From Chara braunii (lineage: Eukaryota; Streptophyta; Charophyceae; Charales; Characeae): a stretch of DNA of 22,829 nt. The stretch lies in assembly GCA_003427395.1 (NCBI GenBank), contig BFEA01000666.1, forward strand, positions 364,181 through 387,009, read 5' to 3'. The first letter of the stretch is position 1, and every line of letters begins with the position of its first letter. The notes beneath the pieces are model-generated. The model was not told where the DNA came from. It saw only the letters and a list, made by a program, of their open reading frames with translations, and did not search any database. A program made the position numbers and the translations under genes. Of the stretch, positions 9,560 to 17,253 are shown one piece after another.

Positions 9560-9693
9560 GGGACGCTGGACCCGTTTTCCAGCAGGTGACGCTCCCCACT
9601 AATAGACAGAGCCTCTCCTTGTTAGTGGTGTCTGCTCTTACCAGCAGCACTAACACTGGNGGGGGNGTTTANAAAAAAAAAAAAAAAAAAAAA
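9560..9693 (+). mobile_element. G-head repeat, copy 4, with hairpin and A tail
   Basis: The head (9560-9613) starts GGGACGCTGGACCCGTTTTC and ends CAGAGCC. The hairpin stem TGTTAGTG (9620-9627) pairs perfectly with CACTAACA (9648-9655) around TCTGCTCTTACCAG. Three Ns (9660, 9666, 9672) precede an A tail at 9673-9693. The A tail points into LINE D, whose coding stops here; copy 5 lies in inverted orientation on the other side of LINE D. Confidence 0.75.
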
Positions 9694-9699
9694 GGTACG

Positions 9700-10645
9700 A
9701 GAGCAGCCCGTTCTTGAGGTGTTGAGTCCACTGTTCTGGTACTGCCCGCTGAAGCAGAGTGAGATGATCTCTCTGATGCCATAACCCAGTCAGAGTGTGC
9801 GCCAAGGCTTCAAACAGTTTCCAATCCTGTCCATGAACATCCCAAATATCATGAATCGTCCCCAGACCTCTGGCCATCCAAGAGTCCCCAAACGCCCCCC
9901 TGCCAAAGCAGGGGAAGGGGACTCCCGCCGGAGTAAGAATCTGCGGGTTGTCGAACAAGGGCTGGGTCAAGATTCGGTCCGCTGTCAAGGGAGGGGGCAA
10001 CAGCACAGGGCAATACTTTCTCCCAGCCCTTATTATCCCTGCCCATATTCCTTGTGGCAGGTGTCTTCGCAAGTATGCCGGGTTTTGGACTGCTATCCAG
10101 AGACATAGCAGATCTGTCCATTCTCAGGCTGTAAACAATGTAAACTCTGCAAACTGCCTCCATGTTCCTTGCAAAATTGCCCAGGGGGCCCATCTGGATA
10201 GTAAGGCCGCAATTTGACAATTCCGGTCCAAGACTGTCAGTCCACCTGCTCTCTTAGGATGGGTCACAACTTCCCAAGCAACCTTTGGGAAGAATGAGTC
10301 TGTAGAGCTATCCTCTTTCCACAGACAATGTGTGGCCAACTTCTTGATGACAGTATAAGCTGGGTCATCAAGTTGATAAAGTGCTCTTTGAAACCAAGAG
10401 CACTGCATTGTTCAAAAACAAGGATCGACCAAACAAACTAACCCCCTTCTGCAGGACCCATGGGGTGAGCGCCTTCTTGACTGCTTCCACTGCACATGAT
10501 GCTTCGGTCATCAACTGCGGCATAAAGGAAACTCGATGGCCCAACAATCGCTTGTGCTAAGCCGGCGTGACCACTCTCAAACCCCAGTTATCTGGCGTCA
10601 AGGCCTATGGCGGAATTAACAAGGACGATTTCTCCCAGTTCACCG
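9700..10645 (-). mobile_element. LINE fragment D, thumb and linker part
   Basis: On minus from 10645: VNWEKS (a hallmark shortly after the catalytic motif), VEAVKKALTPWVLQKG, a frame at 10408-10124 with FFPKVAWEVVTHPKRAGGLTV and LDRNCQIAALLSRW, then LTQPLFDNPQILTPAG, IHDIWDVHGQDW and VPEQWTQHLKNG, after which the A tail of G-head copy 4 begins. Several frames are needed. The order matches LINE A positions 3900-4800. Its upstream part, with the catalytic motif, lies at 11095-11265, separated by a 450-bp insertion containing G-head copy 5. Confidence 0.85.
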
Positions 10646-10652
10646 CCGCTTG

Positions 10653-10815
10653 TTTTTTTTTTTTTCTTTTTTCTTTTTTTTTCTTAACCGAAACATCTGT
10701 GGCAACCTGCTGTTGGAGGTGATACAAGCATCCTCCAATAGCAAGCCCCAGTTTATAGATGGCTCCAGTCTATTGGTGGGGAGCATCACCTGCTGGAAAC
10801 CGGGTTCAGCGTCCC
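10653..10815 (-). mobile_element. G-head repeat, copy 5, with hairpin and A tail
   Basis: The head (10815-10761 on minus) reads GGGACGCTGAACCCGGTTTC and ends GGAGCC. The downstream stem TGCTATTGGAGG (minus, 10743-10732) pairs with CCTCCAACAGCA (10719-10708) at 11 of 12 positions around the 12-nt loop ATGCTTGTATCA. The stem sequence is unlike that of other copies. An A-rich tail (T-rich on plus, 10653-10684) ends directly at the VNWEKS codons of LINE D, so it probably inserted into that LINE. Confidence 0.75.
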
Positions 10816-10841
10816 ACTGACAAGATTGAAGACGATATACC

Positions 10842-10893
10842 TGGCAGAACAGCATTGATTACCCTCTCTCGAGGGGATTGACTGTCCGCCCAA
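10842..10893 (-). repeat. Palindromic module H1, copy 4
   Basis: On plus it reads CAGCATTGATTA, inner stem CCCTC/GAGGG, then GGATTGACTG. It lies about 27 bp upstream of G-head copy 5 in that element's orientation. 10894-11094, beyond it, is unrecognised sequence that also interrupts LINE D. Confidence 0.65.
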
Positions 10894-11094
10894 TTATCAG
10901 CCAGGTCACAGCATATATGAAGATCTAGCCATGGGGAGGGTGGCAAACTCTCCTCTGATCATCCTAATTCCTCACAGTCATAACCGTGCAAAGCAAACCC
11001 TAGGCCCCCTCCGTGCATAAGGCCGTTGCCAAGCTCCATGATTCACATTTTCCTCCAGCGGAGGACGCCTGCCTACCCTCCCTTATCGTAAGCT

Positions 11095-11265
11095 ATTCAC
11101 CCGGCGAAGATCAGTCTCACAGTACGTGGCAAAAAAGGGGAGATCATATCTTTTAGTGCTTGAGAAGCCCCATCTTGAAGTGGTGTAAATGCCACTGAAT
11201 CATCTGCAAATGCCTCCGTTTTGATAGAGGGATGCCTGAGCTGGATTTTCAAGTTTCAACTGAAC
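11095..11265 (-). mobile_element. LINE fragment D, reverse transcriptase catalytic motif
   Basis: On minus, one frame reads KIQLRHPSIKTEAFADDS, then VAFTPLQDGASQALKDMISP up to a stop near 11097. FADD (11210-11199) is motif C of the reverse transcriptase palm, carrying two catalytic aspartates. In LINEs the xNWxKS motif follows 40-50 residues later; here it is found 450 bp away at 10640, in the same orientation, which supports one LINE copy split by an insertion. This is the only catalytic-core remnant in the window. Confidence 0.7.
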
Positions 11266-11500
11266 TTGTGACTGTGCCCTAGTTACCCCAAAATAGCAAA
11301 GAAAAGAAAAGAAAAGAAAAAAAAAGCTTTGTACCTCACCCAACACCTTCTTTGGAAATCTGTTTGTTTGTTTTTTTTTTCCCCAAAAGCTGCCTTCGCC
11401 TCATTGGGGGCCAGCCATATATTTTTCTCTCACCTCACATATTTTTAACTGGCGTTCTATACTTTTTAAATTTTCTTTCTTTTTAACTGAAATCAGAAAT
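11266..11500. repeat. A-rich and T-rich low-complexity sequence
   Basis: Contains an (AAAAG)n tract at about 11294-11325 and a T tract near 11372-11382. No gene recognised. Confidence 0.6.
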
Positions 11501-11502
11501 AC

Positions 11503-11602
11503 ATTATTCTCGGCCTTTTGGCTAAGATCAAGTGTAGTATCTGTTCTGATCAGTTTAATATCTGATCCGTGGTCCATCGGACCACAAAAAAAAAAAAAAA
11601 AA
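11503..11602 (+). pseudogene. U2 snRNA 5' domain fused to an A tail
   Basis: TTCTCGGCCTTTTGGCTAAG, TCAAGTGTAGTATCTGTTCT and CAGTTTAATATCTGAT match the first ~65 nt of U2 snRNA, the spliceosomal RNA that pairs with the intron branch point; the pairing sequence GTAGTA is intact at 11534-11539. It continues to the perfect hairpin GTGGTCC-ATC-GGACCAC (11569-11585), which resembles plant U2 from memory. The Sm site and 3' half are absent: 17 A residues follow the hairpin at once. It is therefore a 3'-truncated retrocopy or a snRNA-headed short retroposon, not a functional U2 gene. I found no clear target-site duplication. Confidence 0.88.
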
Positions 11603-11649
11603 TTGGGGATAATATGAGAAAAGTGTGCCCAAAAACACTGCGTCCAGCA

Positions 11650-11706
11650 GAAAATGAGACCCAAGCATAGCATGCCCAAGAAGGTCATGCTTGGGTCTCA
11701 CTTTTC
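11650..11706. repeat. Inverted repeat next to the second adapter
   Basis: GAGACCCAAGCAT (11656-11668) and its reverse complement ATGCTTGGGTCTC (11687-11699) match perfectly, with similar outer bases, around an 18-nt centre. Part of the right arm aligns with the SINE1 body, so this may be a chimeric foldback and not a native structure. Confidence 0.6.
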
Positions 11707-11806
11707 TGATAGACCACTAGGTCCCCGATCGGGCATTGAGCAGAGACTGCTAATGTTTGCAGGGGAGGGGACCGGAGGGAAGACACAGGGATTGGTCCCT
11801 TGGCAT
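11707..11806 (+). mobile_element. SINE1-like body segment, first copy
   Basis: GATAGACCACTAGGTCCCC to CCCTTGGCA aligns with 11870-11967 with about five differences, so it is a different element copy. It ends directly in the second mate-pair adapter and may not belong at this locus. Confidence 0.65.
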
Positions 11807-11843
11807 TGTCTCTTATACACATCTAGATGTGTATAAGAGACAG
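11807..11843. other. Second Nextera mate-pair junction adapter
   Basis: TGTCTCTTATACACATCT is followed by AGATGTGTATAAGAGACAG: 37 of the 38 junction bases (first C absent). SINE1-like sequence flanks it on both sides. Confidence 0.96.
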
Positions 11844-12015
11844 GGCATGCTTGGGGCCCGCCACCTAGAGATAGACCACTGGATCCCCCGATCGGCATTG
11901 AGCAGAGACTGCTAATGTTTGCAGGGGAGGGGACCGGAGGGAAGGCACAGGGATTGGTCCCTTGGCATAGTCCCTGATGCTACCGGCTGTCCCCTGGCTG
12001 GTATCACCCCCCTGC
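11844..12015 (+). mobile_element. SINE1-like body segment, second copy
   Basis: GGCATGCTTGGGGCCC, CACCTAGAGATAGACC, GCAGAGACTGCT, GCTACCGGCTGTCCCCTGGC follow the same order as the body of SINE1 at 12472-12640, with many substitutions. The tRNA-like head is missing, perhaps because of the chimeric join. It is an older or sub-family copy. Confidence 0.7.
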
Positions 12016-12384
12016 AGGTCAGGCGCAGCCCCCGCATGTTCCCTCGTTTGAGGCATTGTGAACTTGGGCTGGCGACTACGTGGTTCCCCGTAATACTATA
12101 AGTAGGAGGTGGTGTAAGGTGGAATTGACAGAAGAATCTTGCGCCTTTTTTTTTTTTTTTTTTTTGAAGTGAGACCCAAGACTGAGAAGGCAGAAATGTG
12201 TTTCAGGCTGCAGAAAAGTACAGCCCAAATCCTGAGGCCAAGTCGGACATGCCCTTGCTGAGTTGAGCTAGCTCAATGTTGTGATGGTGAAAACAGCTAT
12301 GGAAAACTGACAAAAATTGAGAAAACAGAATTTTTTTTATAATCGCAGTTCCTTTCCTCCTGGGACTTTCAAAACAAAGAAAGA
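12016..12384. other. Unassigned sequence with T20 tract
   Basis: A T run at 12146-12165 may be the A tail of a minus-strand element. AGTGAGACCCAAG just after it repeats the arm seen at 11687-11706. No gene recognised. Confidence 0.5.
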
Positions 12385-12781
12385 TCCAGCAGCCTAGCTC
12401 AGTTGGTAAGGCATGCAAGTGGCATTCAGGAGGTCGTGGGTTCAATCCCCATTGCCCTCATGTCCCTTCCTGGGCATGCTTGGCACCCAACACCTAGAGA
12501 TAGCCCGTTGGTCCCCCCAATTGGCATTAAAAAGGAGTCTCTGCTGATGTTCATAGGGGGAGGGGTAATCGGGGAGGCACAGCGACTGGCCATTCAGATG
12601 ATGCTCGGTCCCTCTGCTACCGGCTGTCCCCTGGCCGGTGTTCCCCCCCCCCCAGGGGGTTCCTAAAGGCAATAAATAAAGGCCACCCGGTTTCAGATTA
12701 GACACAAGATTGAATTTACCGGGGCTGGTTAGCCCCATGATAATACCTCAAGGCCATCACCCTTTTTTTTTTCCCCCAAAA
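12385..12781 (+). mobile_element. tRNA-derived SINE1, apparently full length
   Basis: A box TAGCTCAGTTGG (12395-12406) and B box GGTTCAATCC (12439-12448) form a polymerase III promoter of tRNA origin. The body contains GCTACCGGCTGTCCCCTGGC and, near the end, the hairpin GGGGCT-GGTT-AGCCCC (12721-12736). It ends in a short A run after CCCCC. Candidate target-site duplications are AAAACAAAGAAAGA (12371-12384) and AAAACAGAGAAAGA (12782-12795), 13 of 14 identical; they are A-rich, so this is suggestive only. The element relies on LINE enzymes in trans. Confidence 0.8.
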
Positions 12782-12797
12782 AAAACAGAGAAAGAAG

Positions 12798-13367
12798 ACA
12801 TATGGGGATATTCTGGCCTAATAAAGTCAAGACAGCAAGGCTCTCGACAGCTAGTGATAGTCGAGAGCATGATACCATTTCTCAAATGGCATGCGTCCCG
12901 GATGCCAGAAATAGGCTACACCGCATCTACTCCCATTTGAGTGCCCTTATATTTGTAATGAACTTGGACATATGTGGCCCCCTTCTGTGCACAAAGGAAA
13001 AAATCACGTGTGCCACCACCAACGAGTCGTCAAGGAAGTTTGCTCGACTGCTTTTTTTTTTCTTTTTTTCCCCTCTACTGCGTTCTGTGAGGGCCCATCT
13101 CATCTTCTTGAACAATGCGGTAGATACTGTGTGCGGCCTGGGCGTCTTTCGGCTTTTGTGATGGACATCCACCAGAGAGAGTAGTATGTCCTAGTTGGGA
13201 AAGTTTAGGATGGAAGTGACGACTTTCTAGTTTCAGGTGCGGCCTTGTATGTGAGTGAGGGGTACAGAGGGAGGGGGCAGGGAAGGCGGAAGGGGGGGAG
13301 CGGGCTGACAGTGTGTGTTTTTTTCCCTTTTCTCTTTTTTTTTAAAGGAATGTTACACTGCACAACT
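12798..13367. other. Unassigned sequence with one hairpin
   Basis: A perfect 9-bp inverted repeat, GCTCTCGAC (12840-12848) with GTCGAGAGC (12860-12868), has an 11-nt loop. T-rich tracts lie near 13051-13070 and 13318-13343. A 119-codon frame at 12802-13161 shows no convincing domain. Confidence 0.5.
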
Positions 13368-13625
13368 CGTTTTTTTTTTGTTTTTTTTAAGACTCTGCAG
13401 GATCTAATAGGTTGGGTGATATGAGCAGCGTCTTTCGGGACATCCGTGAAAATTGGAGCGATACAGAGAAGGAAGATTAGCAGGTGGGAGGGGGGCGCAG
13501 CGCTACCGGGAGCGCTGCGCCCCGGCACCAACCACGGCGGCGGAGCGAGGCGGTGAAGCGGGAGCGTGCCTGGCTCGAACCGGCTTCGCTCTGGCGCGCT
13601 CAAATGGACGAAGTAGTGCATGGCG
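13368..13625 (-). mobile_element. Short A-tailed repeat with B-box-like motif
   Basis: On minus a perfect B-box-like GGTTCGAGCC (plus 13572-13581) is followed by the 13-bp perfect hairpin GGGGCGCAGCGCT/AGCGCTGCGCCCC (13492-13504 with 13511-13523), then GCTGCTCATATCACCC and an A-rich tail (T-rich on plus, 13370-13389). No A box is seen at the proper distance. The CTGCTCATATCACCC to CTGCAG to A-tail order is shared with G-head copy 8, so the two may share a 3' end recognised by the same LINE. Confidence 0.5.
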
Positions 13626-13705
13626 ATGGCGAGACAGAAGAGCTGGTGGGGTAACGGAGGAGTTGCTGGGCTGGGTGTCGAGCTTAGGGTAGCTGCTTAC
13701 TAGGC

Positions 13706-13930
13706 GTTTTGCGCACGCGCGGGGAGTGAAGGTGCTTGTCTATACCGTATCACAGGTTGATAGGGAGAATAGACTGACTCCCGGAGGCTTTCTGGGAGTT
13801 CCGCGTTCATACTCCATTGCTGCTGTGTTTTTGCCCGTGGCATAGAGCCTGTGAGGTGTCGTCTCTGGGGATGCCTGTGGAGTTTAGCGGAGTGAGCCTT
13901 GCGTGACCCGAAGTGCGAGTGCAGTAGCTA
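13706..13930 (+). repeat. Dispersed repeat R, copy 1
   Basis: It shares a series of blocks with 22112-22351 in the same order: GCGCACGCGC, CTGACTCCCGG, TCTGGGAGTTCC, ACTCCATTGC, CTGTGGAGT and GAAGTG-GAGTG. Both copies are followed by CAT/ATC-rich sequence. There is no coding evidence. It may be part of a larger transposable element whose end carries the trinucleotide tract. Confidence 0.75.
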
Positions 13931-14740
13931 CCTGTCATCATCAGTGTCCTCGTCCATTGGCATCAGGGAGGCTCGTCACCATGGTAAAGGTTTTGTTATC
14001 TTCATCAGGGCTGTTCGTAATCGCCATCAGGGTGCTGCTCTTCATCACCATCAAGGCGGTAACAGGACCCGCGTGCAGCTTGTTAGCAACATCTCATCAC
14101 TGGTTTTAGAAACAAGGTATGTGACAGTACCGTCATGTTGGGGCTGTGGTCTTTACCATCATCACTATTTCAGCCGCTCGTTGGCATCGTCATCAGTGTT
14201 GCCCTCATCAACGTTTTACTATTTTAGGGGCGCTGTTTCATCCCTATTATTATCATCACTAGTGCATCATCACATGTGCACGTTACTAGCAATATCATCA
14301 TCCTCATCATACAGCGCGCGCTGGAAAACTGCACGCAGCAAGGAAAATAGCGCGCGCGCGCTCGACGATTGCGCGCGATTGGGCGCACGCCCTGACCTGA
14401 AAATTAGACCACTGGTGGTCTATGTCGAGGAGCTGAGGTGGTCCAAATTTCAGATCAAATGGTCCAGTGGATCATGTGATATCGAAGATTCAGGGTGCGC
14501 CATGAAATTCGAGTATATCGGGCGAGGTACAGTGATTTTAATCATCTGTAGTATCACGATCATCAGCACTATTATCCTCATAGCTATCATTTGTTGTATC
14601 ACGATCATCAACACTATCATCCTCACAGCTACCATCTGTAGGCGATGTTGATCGCCACCACTATCTTTAGGCTACCGATTTACTCAAATAGTCATCTATA
14701 ACATTTCGATCATTATCACTACCATCATCAATATTAATAT
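13931..14740. repeat. CAT/ATC-rich degenerate microsatellite
   Basis: Short (CAT)n runs alternate with GC-rich pieces, including GCGCGCGCGC near 14352 and the 18-bp perfect palindrome TAGACCACTGGTGGTCTA (14405-14422). A phrase like AGGGTGCTGCTCTTCATCA also occurs in the other tract after 22352. The 250-codon open frame at 13899-14651 is rich in Ser, His and Ile because of the repeat and is not a credible protein. Confidence 0.75.
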
Positions 14741-14810
14741 CAATCCGAAAACCTTTCAGTCTCAGGGTACCGTTTTCGGCTACCCATTATCCAATAGTCA
14801 TAAATATCTA

Positions 14811-14915
14811 CATCCTGATTAGCTATATCTTGATTACCTATATCTTGATTACCTATTCCCCGACTACCTATATCTCGATCACTTATTTCTTGATTACTTA
14901 CTTCTTGATTACGAC
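14811..14915 (-). repeat. Seven 15-bp tandem repeats in an open frame
   Basis: Units of the type TATCTTGATTACCTA recur seven times with substitutions. They lie in a 93-codon minus frame (15021-14740) starting MKKTKQGGTC and encode pentapeptides NQEVS, NQEIS, DRDIG, SRGIG, NQDIG, NQDIA, NQDVD. The fifteen-base period keeps any frame open by itself, so coding is uncertain. I recognise no domain. Confidence 0.7.
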
Positions 14916-15021
14916 TATTTGTAGCAGAAATTTCAGACATAACGTTTTCATGCTGGGATTGTTTAGCGATTTCGCCACTGGGTTTCGCCCTGCATGTCCC
15001 CCCTTGTTTCGTTTTTTTCAT

Positions 15022-15700
15022 GAAGTTTTTGCAGATGCTGTAGTGGGGATAGGACTTCGGAGGTTATGGCTGAAACTTTGGTAGGCAGGGGGGTTTTGAG
15101 ACTCCAGGGTACAGATATACGGTAGTTACCCACAGCAGGTTTGAGATCCACCTGGCCTAAGTTAGGGGACAAGCCAGGGGAAGGACGGTAGGACTGTCAG
15201 CCTGGGCTCCGCCTGGCCTTGGGTAAGCTAGGGGAAGGAGAGATAGGGCTGGCCAGCTGTGGGTATAGACTACTAGTTAGCTGTCCCCGAAAAATTAACC
15301 CTGGGGTCTGCTATAGGGGAGCCTTATTCTACAGTGGTGTTGCATGGTGGGAGGCAGTAGCCCTATTGGGAGTAGGGCAGATTGGGGATTGTCTGAGTCT
15401 GGGGCCGGGGTTGGAGAGTTGGTCGCCTTCAACCCCAGCGGGGGCAGATAGGGACAAGGGGGTGGGCAAAGGCAGCCTCTAGGAGGGGATTGGTTGCCGT
15501 TGCGGGGGTGGTGGTGGGAGGGGAGGGGATCTGTTTTATGTTGGGGCCGAGGGATTTTCCTCGGTGGAGGCAGCATGAGACAAGGTATAGTGGGTAGGGA
15601 TTGGTTTGAGCTGTGACCAATGGAAGCGTATCCTTTTTACGGCGTCGTCAAAAAAGATCTGATGACATTTTCTCAATTCCTTGATTGGACTCCAATTATC
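15022..15700. other. G-rich unassigned sequence
   Basis: GGG-rich plus strand with no motif, RNA or element I can name. Open frames up to 93 codons overlap on both strands and follow composition. Confidence 0.5.
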
Positions 15701-15712
15701 TTTTCTCTCTTT

Positions 15713-16020
15713 GAACTATGTGGTGGAGGAGGTCGGCTCGTCGAAGGGAGATGGAAAATTGAAGTCCATTCTTAATCATATGGGTTTTTGAGAGGTTGAT
15801 TGTCTGCTGTTTCTTATCTTCCGAACTATGCGGTGGAGGAGGTCGGCTCGTCGGGAGATGAGGAAGAGCAGGGGGTTGCTAGGCATAGCAGGCAGGAAGC
15901 TAATTGTTCTCAGACTTGTTCAGAATTTGTTTCTGGACTGCTTACTTTCTTCTCTCCCTCCGAACTATGTGGTGGAGGAGGTCGGCTCGTCGACGGGAAA
16001 TGGAAAGTTGAAGTCCTATT
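15713..16020 (+). repeat. Triplicated ~45-60 bp direct repeat
   Basis: GAACTATGTGGTGGAGGAGG plus TCGGCTCGTCG begins at 15713, 15823 (one change) and 15962. Copies 1 and 3 extend further through a GGGA-ATGGAAA-TTGAAGTCC block. Pyrimidine-rich sequence precedes each copy. Spacings of 110 and 139 bp suggest an old tandem duplication with indels. Confidence 0.8.
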
Positions 16021-16115
16021 TCAAACCAAAAAAGTAGTTCTAATTAGACTTTTCTAGTAGTTCCTGGTTCTTTTTCATGCGAGTTCTGATGGAATTTTCT
16101 GAATGTATTCGTGAT

Positions 16116-16144
16116 GGGACGCTGGGCCCGGTTCCCAGTTTGTG
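16116..16144 (+). mobile_element. G-head repeat, copy 6 (fragment)
   Basis: GGGACGCTGGGCCCGGTTCC then CAGTTTGTG. The stem is GCTGGG/CCCAGT: relative to the usual GCTGGA/TCCAGC an A-T pair has become G-C and a G-C pair has become G-T, so pairing is kept. It stops 28 bp before copy 7. Confidence 0.6.
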
Positions 16145-16172
16145 CCAACCTGTGAGAAAATGTTGTATCTAT

Positions 16173-16225
16173 GGGACGCTGGACCCAGTTTCCAGCAGGT
16201 GCTGCTCCCCACCAATAGATGGAGC
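16173..16225 (+). mobile_element. G-head repeat, copy 7
   Basis: Near-consensus head: GGGACGCTGGACCCAGTTTC to CCCACCAATAGATGGAGC, with both hairpins GCTGGA/TCCAGC and GCTCC/GGAGC. A T tract follows at 16231, which is the A tail of inverted copy 8, so copy 8 probably inserted here and cut off its 3' part. Confidence 0.75.
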
Positions 16226-16228
16226 TTG

Positions 16229-16230
<2 letters not shown>

Positions 16231-16267
<37 letters not shown>

Positions 16268-16401
16268 CATGGCCCCTGCAGAAGGATGACATGCGTAAAT
16301 CCACAAATGGGTGATATGAGCAGCCCAACCTACTAGGGCAGCTTGGTCACTCCATCCATTAGTGGGGAGCTGCACTGGCTGGAAACCAAGTCCAGCGTCC
16401 C
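16231..16401 (-). mobile_element. G-head repeat, copy 8, with hairpin and A tail
   Basis: Head on minus 16401-16350 (GGGACGCTGGACTTGGTTTC, ending GGAGTG). Downstream TGGG/CCCA (16327-16324 with 16311-16308) closes the 12-nt loop CTGCTCATATCA. The element ends in 31 A residues (T on plus, 16231-16261). With copy 7 it forms a 229-bp inverted pair, which could also be read as one element with ~53-bp terminal inverted repeats. Confidence 0.7.
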
Positions 16402-16418
16402 TTGATAGCAATGATATC

Positions 16419-16450
16419 GTTGCAGATTGTTGCAGGTTGTTGCAGATTGG
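16419..16450 (+). repeat. Three 10-bp tandem repeats
   Basis: GTTGCAGATT, GTTGCAGGTT, GTTGCAGATT in a row, just upstream of copy 8. Confidence 0.8.
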
Positions 16451-16694
16451 AAGGATCATGAATGCAACTGGGGAAGCTAGACTTCCCCTTCCAGTGATAA
16501 AACACAGCCTCTTCACCCCCTTAAGGGCGCCAGATCTAAGCTCTAGAACCAAGCTGTGAGTCCTCTAATTCTTCTGAGTGTCTACATTTGTAGCAGCTTA
16601 ATCATAACCATACCGTGACCTTGGAACTATTGAACTAGATGAAGGGGGAAAGGAATCGGGGAAGTCTGACATGCTTCTCAAGGATACCTCTGGA

Positions 16695-16696
<2 letters not shown>

Positions 16697-16731
<35 letters not shown>

Positions 16732-16785
16732 AGCTCCAATCTATTCGTGGGGAGCAGCACGTGCTGGAAACCAGGTCCAGCGTCC
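16697..16785 (-). mobile_element. G-head repeat, copy 9, head fused to A tail
   Basis: Head on minus 16785-16733 (GGACGCTGGACCTGGTTTCC, ending TTGGAGC) is followed after only TTTTGTT by 29 A residues (T on plus, 16697-16725). The variable-stem hairpin is missing. If it is a true insertion, the mobile unit can be as short as about 60 nt plus tail. Confidence 0.7.
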
Positions 16786-16845
16786 TATCAGGACATTTAC
16801 AACTTCAACAAGGATATTTTTTTGAGAAAATTTGAGAAGACCAAC

Positions 16846-16893
16846 CCTGCCAGCATTGATCACCCTGGAATCCAGGGGATTAACTGAGCAGGG
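16846..16893 (-). repeat. Palindromic module H1, copy 5
   Basis: On plus: CCCTGCCAGCATTGATCA, inner stem CCCTGG/CCAGGG, GGATTAACTGAGCAGGG. Outer CCCTGC/GCAGGG, the ATTGATC/GATTAA middle and the inner stem pair together, giving a 48-nt imperfect hairpin. G-head copy 9 lies about 60 bp away, downstream on minus. Confidence 0.7.
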
Positions 16894-17240
16894 AACGTCC
16901 TTTGATGGTAATGAAAATGAAAGAAAAACTATGTGAAAGCCAAGGAGTAAACTCCAGGCTAACCAAGATAGATCAAACTTGGAGAAACATGCAACCCCTG
17001 AAAAAGACAACCAGAACAGTCCTGCCGTCATCGAAAGGAAGAACCTCAAGCTGATCCAGGTGGAGTTAGTGGCCAGTGGCCGGTACCCGCCGAGATACTC
17101 GGCGCCAGTCGCATCCACCCCCACTTCCTCCGTCCAAATCACATTCGTCCTTCCAAACTCCGTCATCGTGAAGAAATCCAGAGGACCTCATCTCAGCAGG
17201 GGGCGAGCACCATCATCACCCTGAAATTCCTTGCCCCCAN
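16894..17240. other. Unassigned sequence ending in N
   Basis: Open frames exist on both strands (81 codons at 16979-17224 plus; part of 141 codons on minus) but I see no domain. A single N at 17240 marks uncertain assembly. Confidence 0.5.
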
Positions 17241-17253
17241 TTGAAAACAACGT

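Noticed and set aside
12395-12465. Functional tRNA gene
   Set aside because: A and B boxes are present, but the cloverleaf is incomplete and the sequence continues into a SINE body with tail; it is a tRNA-derived promoter only.
12956-13040. Copia-like integrase start (MNLDICGPLL)
   Set aside because: Resemblance to the D-x-C/S-G-P motif is short, no catalytic D-D-E context follows, and the frame runs into a T tract.
13899-14651. 250-codon open frame, the longest in the window
   Set aside because: Its Ser/His/Ile-rich sequence is a translation of degenerate CAT/ATC repeats, with no domain.
15028-15060. FADAVVG as a second reverse transcriptase motif
   Set aside because: Isolated match without the second aspartate or any neighbouring LINE residues.
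16741-17166. 141-codon minus frame with hydrophobic stretches
   Set aside because: It overlaps G-head copy 9 and module H1, starts in unassigned DNA, and lacks any recognisable domain.
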